DNA of 64,000 nucleotides. Source: Thermotoga caldifontis AZM44c09 (GTDB lineage: Bacteria; Thermotogota; Thermotogae; Thermotogales; DSM-5069). Position numbers and translations under genes: made by a program. Under the pieces are notes generated by a model. That model made no database searches and was not told the origin of the DNA. It saw nothing but the letters and a program-made list of their open reading frames with translations. Numbering within the stretch: the first letter of the stretch is position 1; the number at the start of each line of letters is the position of its first letter. Positions 61,689-64,000 of this stretch are shown piece by piece. Location: positions 434,001 through 498,000 of the forward strand of contig NZ_AP014509.1 in NCBI RefSeq assembly GCF_000828655.1, in the 5' to 3' direction.

Positions 61689-62450
61689 GGGTCTTTCTCC
61701 TCTCAGTACCTGTTGTGCCAGATTGAGAATCCATTCCTCGTCGGAGAAGACGAGCACACCTGCCCTTTCGAAAGGATTGTTCACGGCGATCCTGTTTATG
61801 GAACGGTTCAGAAGAACGATCGCGCCTTCGAGTGCCTTCCTTCTGATCCTTTCTACCTCCTGAAGGTTCGTCGGTGGTTTCACGTTCAGACGGGGTAGTC
61901 TTCCAAAGACCTGACCGTCGAGCGTCACGAACACGACGTTGAACCCAAGTTCTCGCAGCTGGTTCGCCTTTTGCTCGTTCTCCACCAGGGCTGGGCTGCT
62001 CATTTTTCTGTTCAGCAGAGATCTGACCACATCCGCGTTCACGTTCCCCGTCGCGTTGATTATGGGAACGATTCCGGCGGAGATGAAACCTTCTATCATG
62101 TAGGAGAGCACCTGCGCGGTTATGAAGGGTGAGCGCGAGATCTTGTGCAGAGGGTCTGGATCGTTTTCAACGAGCACGCCCAAGGTTCCGAAAACGACGT
62201 ACTCGAAACCGTAAGAGCGTGCGACCATTCCCGCGGCGTAGGCAACATCCCTCGCGATCTCGATGTTCTGGTTGCAGCCGAGCGCCAGCAAGGAAACGTC
62301 TTTCAGAATGCTCTGCAGAGGAACGTTGAGAACACAGTCTTTCTCGCACGTCGCGAGCTGGTTGCGGAGCTCAATCGATGAGGCCTCGAGCGAGCAGATC
62401 GAGAATAAAATTGCCAGGACCGCCCAGAAAGTTCTCCTCGACAACGACAT
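61668..62450 (-). CDS. Secreted, degenerate GH3-like (NagZ-like) protein
   Basis: The 260-residue protein has a signal peptide (RRTFWAVLAILFSICSLEAS). The segment SLLALGCNQNIEIARDVAYA and GFEYVVFGTLGVLVENDPDP, then SPFITAQVLSYMIEGFISAG, follow the pattern of GH3/NagZ barrels. KALEGAIVLLNRSINRI recalls the GH3 C-terminal start. The catalytic KHFPGHG loop is replaced by INATGNVNA and the domain is shorter than usual, so hydrolase activity is doubtful. It starts with ATG at 62450, 5 bases after GAAGGAGGTG; this places 80 bases inside the HAD gene in another frame. Function unknown; a role in cell-wall sugar recognition is a guess. Confidence 0.65.
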   Translation of the reverse strand: MSLSRRTFWAVLAILFSICSLEASSIELRNQLATCEKDCVLNVPLQSILKDVSLLALGCNQNIEIARDVAYAAGMVARSYGFEYVVFGTLGVLVENDPDPLHKISRSPFITAQVLSYMIEGFISAGIVPIINATGNVNADVVRSLLNRKMSSPALVENEQKANQLRELGFNVVFVTLDGQVFGRLPRLNVKPPTNLQEVERIRRKALEGAIVLLNRSINRIAVNNPFERAGVLVFSDEEWILNLAQQVLRGERPSTGRIP

Positions 62451-63174
62451 CTGCCACCTCCTTCAAACCCTTCGTACCGTTCCGCACGGCCACTCCCAGT
62501 CCCACGCTCTGCAGCAGCGCCACATCGTTGTCGTTGTCACCGAAAGCGACGGCGTCGGAAAGATCGAAGCCGAGTTTTTCGGCGAGCACTCTCAGGGCAC
62601 GACCCTTGTCCGTTTGCGATGGAACAAAATCGAGGTAGTTGCTGAACGATTTGAATATGAGCACATCGTTGAATCTCTCCCTGAGCTTTGGAACGATCGC
62701 ATCGAGTCGTTCAGGCTCCGCTATGGCGAGCAGTTTCGTCGCGCCGTGTTCCGCTACCAGCTTTGCGAGGTCGTCCACGAACGTCAACTCGATCTGCGAA
62801 TGTTCACTGTAAGATCTCGCGTACTCGTTGTCCTCTTCCACCACGAGCTTGTCGTCCACGTAGGCCTGTCTGTGGATCTTGAGATCTCTGAGCGTTTCAA
62901 CGATCTCGGCGGCGCGCTTCGGTTCTATCCTCAGCTCCATGATCTTGCCGTGCTCCGGTGTCCACACGACGGAACCGTTGTAGGCGATGATGGGAAACTC
63001 CATGGAGAAGTAGCGCTTCAATAACTTTCTGACGGACGGTAACATCCTTCCACTCGCGAAGATGATCCTCTTGTTCTTTTCGATCAGCATGTTTATGGCC
63101 CTCAGATTCGAGGGGTGTATGTTGTGGGAATCGATGAGTATCGTCCCATCGAGGTCAAAAACGAACACCTTCAA
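62371..63174 (-). CDS. HAD-superfamily hydrolase, Cof family
   Basis: This 267-residue phosphatase has HAD motif I in VFVFDLDGTILIDSHN (nucleophile Asp7, acid Asp9), motif II IIFASGR, the Lys of motif III near DKGRALRVLAEKL and motif IV DAVAFGDNDNDVALLQSVG. The cap domain of the Cof type lies between (about 85-190). Such enzymes dephosphorylate sugar phosphates or flavin precursors; the substrate is not known. Its 5' end overlaps the stop of the phospholipase-D-like gene, and its 3' end overlaps the secreted GH3-like gene by 80 bases. Confidence 0.92.
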   Translation of the reverse strand: MKVFVFDLDGTILIDSHNIHPSNLRAINMLIEKNKRIIFASGRMLPSVRKLLKRYFSMEFPIIAYNGSVVWTPEHGKIMELRIEPKRAAEIVETLRDLKIHRQAYVDDKLVVEEDNEYARSYSEHSQIELTFVDDLAKLVAEHGATKLLAIAEPERLDAIVPKLRERFNDVLIFKSFSNYLDFVPSQTDKGRALRVLAEKLGFDLSDAVAFGDNDNDVALLQSVGLGVAVRNGTKGLKEVADVVVEENFLGGPGNFILDLLARGLID

Positions 63175-64000
63175 GGCTCAGCTCCCTCCCGCCAGAGTGT
63201 TTCGAAGAGCTCTTCGTACTCACACACCAGTTCCCTGCGCCGGATGACCATCATCAGCTCCGCGTTCTTTTCGTAGGCGCTCTTCGTGACGTTCGCAGAG
63301 CCGCTGATGACCGTTCGCCCGTCGATTATAAACAATTTCGTGTGGAGTGTGAAGGGCTCAAAGACTCTCACCTGAACGCCAGATTCTGGAAGTTCTTTCA
63401 ATTTGGAGTTGCTCAGAAACCATCGATCGACGAGCAGTCTGATCCTCACGTTCCTGCTGGACAAAATTTTCAACATGGACCAGACCTTCGGATGTGTCAG
63501 CGCGAACATGGCGACATCGAGGGTGCGTTTTGTCTTCGAAAGCTCTTTGAGAAGCAGATCTTCCAGATCGTAATTTTTCAGGATGAAACCATCGCGCTGC
63601 AGTTGAAAACGTTTCAGCTCCCCGTTCCAGAGAGATTCGAAAAAATCTGCCAGCACTGTTGCGATCTCGCGATCTTCGAAGTAAAGAACGTCGTTGATGG
63701 ACTTCTTCAAGCTGTTTTCGGTGAAGTTCGCAGAACCAAGGATAACCTTCGCTTCATCGATGACGATGAATTTCAAATGCAGCAGGGAACTTTCCGCGTC
63801 CATCCTGGCCCTTGCCCCATCCGGAACGGTCCCCGTTTCGAAGAGTATCTTCACGTCAACGCCTCGTTTCGTCAGATCGTTCAGAGTCTGCAGGAACTTT
63901 CTCTCATCCAGAGAGTAGGTGCACACGTACAGCGTATGTGACGCCTGAGCCACGAGCTCGCAGAGCCAGTCCGTGGACGGCAAAGGAGTGAAGAAGAGTT
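63171..64000 (-). CDS. Phospholipase D-like protein, 5' end beyond the window
   Basis: The frame is open to the window edge (reading LFFTPLPSTDWLCELVAQAS just inside it), so the N-terminus is cut. Two HKD motifs are present, LHLKFIVIDEAKVILGSANF and LHTKLFIIDGRTVISGSANV, each with His, Lys and Asp, as needed for the two-His active site. LYVCTYSLDERKFLQTLNDL and LDVAMFALTHPKVWSMLKIL precede them. PLD-fold enzymes cleave phosphodiesters, either lipids or nucleic acid; which one cannot be told. It overlaps the HAD gene by 4 bases. Confidence 0.88.
   Translation of the reverse strand, partial: LFFTPLPSTDWLCELVAQASHTLYVCTYSLDERKFLQTLNDLTKRGVDVKILFETGTVPDGARARMDAESSLLHLKFIVIDEAKVILGSANFTENSLKKSINDVLYFEDREIATVLADFFESLWNGELKRFQLQRDGFILKNYDLEDLLLKELSKTKRTLDVAMFALTHPKVWSMLKILSSRNVRIRLLVDRWFLSNSKLKELPESGVQVRVFEPFTLHTKLFIIDGRTVISGSANVTKSAYEKNAELMMVIRRRELVCEYEELFETLWREGAEP

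Overview
The window looks like chromosome from a thermophile of the order Thermotogales, closest in style to Pseudothermotoga/Thermotoga. The reasons are: the very high density of sugar and peptide ABC transporters; an Omp-alpha-like toga protein (S-layer homology head, coiled-coil rod, C-terminal membrane anchor); TTG and GTG starts behind strong GGAGG ribosome sites; base composition that looks near 50% G+C; and a serpin, which is known from this order. The genus is inferred from protein character, not from a marker-gene comparison. No CRISPR array, intact insertion sequence, rRNA or prophage was seen.

Layout. 1-3521 (minus): glycoside operon of solute-binding protein, two permeases and a GH2 glycosidase cut by the window edge, with a LacI-type palindrome inside its promoter. 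3649-5213: a scar in which a frameshifted carB 3' end on the minus strand abuts a 5'-truncated sugar permease on the plus strand. 5300-13921: dicarboxylate symporter, secreted von Willebrand A protein, PlsY plus glycosyltransferase, diguanylate cyclase plus acetyltransferase, and a pyrimidine-dimer glycosylase family gene. 13969-14600 holds no recognisable gene. 14608-20119: N-acetylmannosamine operon (nanE, binding protein, two permeases, ROK kinase, RpiR regulator) with twin operators. 20172-24849: tripartite tricarboxylate transporter (tctCBA) with a GntR regulator, divergent from an isocitrate-lyase-family enzyme, with palindromes between. 25468-32912: peptide-type ABC operon whose binding protein carries an N-terminal S-layer-like region and which includes a cytoplasmic M14 carboxypeptidase. 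32914-35012 (minus): secreted alpha/beta hydrolase and serpin. 35150-43945: envelope and housekeeping genes (Omp-alpha, CBS-ACT protein, six-repeat PEGA protein, lipoprotein, HtrA, Dus, NadD, Obg). 44152-51316: LacI regulator, LmbE deacetylase, Gfo/Idh/MocA dehydrogenase, RbsABC-type transporter and a TIM-barrel isomerase/lyase. 51335-61688: Mut7-C protein, histidine kinase and receiver, IleS, PilT, RF1, tRNA-Ala, DnaB, IspF. 61668-64000 (minus): degenerate GH3-like secreted protein, Cof-type HAD phosphatase and a phospholipase-D-like protein cut by the window edge.

How it works together. The window is mostly a set of import-and-catabolise cassettes, each with a local regulator and operator-like DNA and, in four of five, a GC-rich hairpin directly after the binding-protein gene. 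That arrangement suits high binding-protein expression with less read-through into permeases. The most novel-looking systems are the LmbE/Gfo-Idh/TIM-barrel cassette, whose substrate is not apparent, and the TctCBA/isocitrate-lyase-family cassette. Other items worth a second look are the carB/permease scar, the S-layer-like binding-protein fusion and an 80-nt two-frame overlap at 62371-62450.
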